Assembly: GCA_023386115.1 (NCBI GenBank)
Contig: JAEWKL010000332.1
Span: forward strand, 1 to 5,074
DNA length: 5,074 nt
DNA from: Pseudomonadota bacterium
GTDB lineage: Bacteria; Pseudomonadota; Alphaproteobacteria; Rhizobiales; Beijerinckiaceae
Direction of reading: 5' to 3'
Of this stretch, positions 3,334 through 5,074 are shown piece by piece; the stretch's first letter is position 1; each line of letters begins with the position of its first letter. A program made the translations under genes and the position numbers. The notes below the pieces were generated by a model. The model was not told where the DNA came from and ran no database searches. It saw only the letters and a list, made by a program, of their open reading frames with translations.

Positions 3334-5074
3334 CGGGGCGCACCGTTGCCGATCTGTGCATCGAGACCCTGGAACGGGCCGGCGTCGACCGCGTCTACGG
3401 CGTCGTCGGCGACAGCCTGAACGGCCTCACCGAGGCGATCCGGGCCAGGCGCAAGACCTCCGGCAAGATCCGCTGGGTGCATGTGCGCCACGAGGAGGTG
3501 GCGGCCTTCGCGGCCTCCGCCGACTCGCAAGGAACGGGCAGGCTCGCGGTCTGCGCCGGCTCCTGCGGCCCGGGCCATCTCCACCTCATCAACGGCCTCT
3601 ACGACGCCCACCGCTCGCGCACTCCGGTGCTGGCGATCGCCGCCCACATCCCCTCGGCCGAGATCGGCACCAACTACTTCCAGGCCACTCACCCGGAGGA
3701 GCTGTTCCGGGAGTGCAGCCACTATTGCGAGCTGGTCTCCGACCCAGGCCAGCTTCCGTTCGTCCTCGAGATCGCGATCCGCACGGCGATCGGCAAAGGC
3801 GGCGTATCGGTGGTGGTGATCCCGGGCGACGTCGCCCTGAAGGCGGCGCCCGAGCGGGCGCTCGCCGCGCCCGCGACGCTCGCCCCGACGCCGCCGATCG
3901 TGCTGCCGCCGGCGGACGAGCTCGACGCCCTGGCCGATTTCCTCAACGGGGCGAAGGCAGTGACGCTGTTCTGCGGGCGCGGCTGCGCCGGGGCGCGGGA
4001 CCAGGTCATCCGCCTCGCCGAGGTCCTGCAGGCGCCGGTGGTGCACGCGCTCGGCGGCAAGGAGCATGTCGAGAGCGACAACCCCTACGACGTCGGCATG
4101 ACCGGGCTGATCGGCTTCTCCTCCGGCTACGCCGCGATGGACGCCTGCGACGCCCTGCTCTTGCTCGGCACCGACTTTCCCTACCGCCAGTTCTACCCCG
4201 AGAAGGCCAGGATCGCCCAGGTCGACATCCGTCCCGAGAATCTCGGCCGCCGCTGCCGCCTCGACCTCGGCCTCGTCGGCGACGTCGCGGTGACGATCGC
4301 CGGCCTGCTGCCGCGGCTGACGGCGCCGAAGGATCCAGGCCACCTCGAACGCTGCCTGACGCACTACGCCAAGGCCCGCGAAGGGCTCGACGACCTCGCC
4401 ACCGGCAAGCCCGGCCGCAAGCCGATCCACCCGCAATACCTGACCCGGCTGGTCAGCGAGGCGGCGAGTCCCGACGCGGTGTTCACGGCCGATGTCGGGA
4501 CCCCGACGATCTGGGCGGCGCGCTATCTCAGGATGTCCCAGGGCCGGCGGCTGATCGGCTCCTGGGCGCATGGCTCGATGGCCAACGCCATGGCGCACGC
4601 GATCGGGCTGCAGGCCGCGCTGCCGGGTCGGCAGGTGATCGCGCTCGCGGGAGACGGGGGCTTCACCATGCTGATGGGCGACCTCCTCACCCTGGTGCAG
4701 GAGAGGCTGCCGGTGAAGGTGGTGGTGTTCAACAACGGCACGCTGGGCTTCGTCGAGATGGAGATGAAGGCCGCCGGCTACCTCGAGACCGGCGTCGCAC
4801 TCCAGAACCCGGACTTTTCCGCCATCGCCCGCGCCGCCGGCCTGCACGGAAGCCGGGTCGAGGATCCGGGCGAGCTGGAGGGTGCGCTGGCCGCGATGCT
4901 GGCCCATGACGGCCCGGCCCTCCTCGACGTGGTGACGAACCGCCAGGAACTCGCCATGCCGCCCCGGATCCAGGCCGAGCAGGTGAAGGGCTTCAGCCTC
5001 TACGTGATGCGGGCGGTGATGAACGGCCGCGGCGACGAGATCGTCGATCTGGCCAAGTCCAACCTGATCCGGTG
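3330..5074 (+). CDS. poxB: Pyruvate dehydrogenase (quinone) / pyruvate oxidase, thiamine-diphosphate and FAD dependent
   Basis: This enzyme decarboxylates pyruvate to acetate and CO2 and passes electrons through FAD to membrane quinone. The visible 581 residues align along their length with E. coli PoxB as I recall it. The N-terminal Pyr domain carries GVVGDSLNGL (24-33) and RHEE (53-56), with E55 matching the catalytic Glu50. CAGSCGPGHLHLINGL and ECSHYCELVS follow. The FAD-domain region (about 190-345) contains GKEHVESDNPYDVGMTGLIG. The C-terminal PP domain has SWAHGSMANAM (411-421) and the thiamine-diphosphate/Mg motif GDGG (441-444) to NN (468-469). The tail, ending GRGDEIVDLAKSNLIR, matches the membrane-binding C-terminus of E. 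coli PoxB, and that protein ends at the equivalent Arg. The next bases are TG, so a TGA at 5073-5075 is likely and the protein is essentially complete. The start is set by GAGGAG (3318-3323). Confidence 0.95.
   Translation, partial: MTGRTVADLCIETLERAGVDRVYGVVGDSLNGLTEAIRARRKTSGKIRWVHVRHEEVAAFAASADSQGTGRLAVCAGSCGPGHLHLINGLYDAHRSRTPVLAIAAHIPSAEIGTNYFQATHPEELFRECSHYCELVSDPGQLPFVLEIAIRTAIGKGGVSVVVIPGDVALKAAPERALAAPATLAPTPPIVLPPADELDALADFLNGAKAVTLFCGRGCAGARDQVIRLAEVLQAPVVHALGGKEHVESDNPYDVGMTGLIGFSSGYAAMDACDALLLLGTDFPYRQFYPEKARIAQVDIRPENLGRRCRLDLGLVGDVAVTIAGLLPRLTAPKDPGHLERCLTHYAKAREGLDDLATGKPGRKPIHPQYLTRLVSEAASPDAVFTADVGTPTIWAARYLRMSQGRRLIGSWAHGSMANAMAHAIGLQAALPGRQVIALAGDGGFTMLMGDLLTLVQERLPVKVVVFNNGTLGFVEMEMKAAGYLETGVALQNPDFSAIARAAGLHGSRVEDPGELEGALAAMLAHDGPALLDVVTNRQELAMPPRIQAEQVKGFSLYVMRAVMNGRGDEIVDLAKSNLIR

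Noticed and set aside
2997..4907. Long minus-strand open frame (636 codons) opposite poxB
   Set aside because: The translation is low-complexity and Arg/Gly/Ala/His-rich, and it runs across the terminator and leader region. The plus strand clearly encodes PoxB.
3356..4909. Long plus-strand open frame in another frame of poxB
   Set aside because: It is an Arg/Pro/Gly-rich shadow, with no ribosome site and no motif.
1..5074. CRISPR arrays, tRNA or rRNA genes, insertion sequences
   Set aside because: Apart from the protein-coding 38-residue repeat and the 14-bp repeat at poxB, I saw no regularly spaced repeats, cloverleaf-type sequences, transposase-like frames or terminal inverted repeats.

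Overview
The window is very GC-rich (roughly 70% by eye), with G/C-ending codons and strong Shine-Dalgarno sites. An RTX-type secreted protein, short conserved-looking orphan proteins and a quinone-linked pyruvate oxidase sit together. This suggests a Rhizobiales alphaproteobacterium, most likely a Methylobacterium or relative. That assignment is inference from composition and gene style, not from a marker gene.

Layout: (1) Positions 1-1949, minus strand, hold the N-terminal 649 residues of a large PhoX-like (DUF839-type) protein. It carries five calcium-binding RTX nonapeptides and then a 38-residue tandem repeat that runs off the left edge. (2) Positions 1950-2192 are a divergent intergenic region. 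For the minus-strand gene it holds a candidate -10 with a Pho-box-like element at the usual distance, a perfect 5'-leader hairpin and a strong ribosome binding site. Two CGGTC/GACCG dyads lie further toward the plus-strand gene. (3) Positions 2193-2447 and 2574-2849, plus strand, encode two small proteins (84 and 91 residues) of unknown function. (4) Positions 2850-3329 contain no protein gene apart from tiny leader ORFs. They do hold a well-formed candidate small RNA at about 2943-3037, with an extended -10 promoter, a helix interrupted by a tandem G-A pair, a second hairpin, an exposed CCTCCC segment, and a GNRA-capped terminator with a T-tract. About 263 bases of GC-rich leader follow, ending in a 14-bp tandem repeat. 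(5) Positions 3330-5074, plus strand, hold a pyruvate:quinone oxidoreductase (poxB) whose stop codon very probably falls one base beyond the window.

How the parts might work together: the first gene would make an exported, Ca-dependent phosphatase-like enzyme, possibly under phosphate control. PoxB would oxidise pyruvate to acetate and CO2 at the membrane, passing electrons to quinone. Nothing links these two directly. The least ordinary elements are the candidate small RNA and the poxB start region. In the latter, a 14-bp tandem repeat makes two five-codon ORFs chained to each other and to the poxB start through ATGA overlaps.
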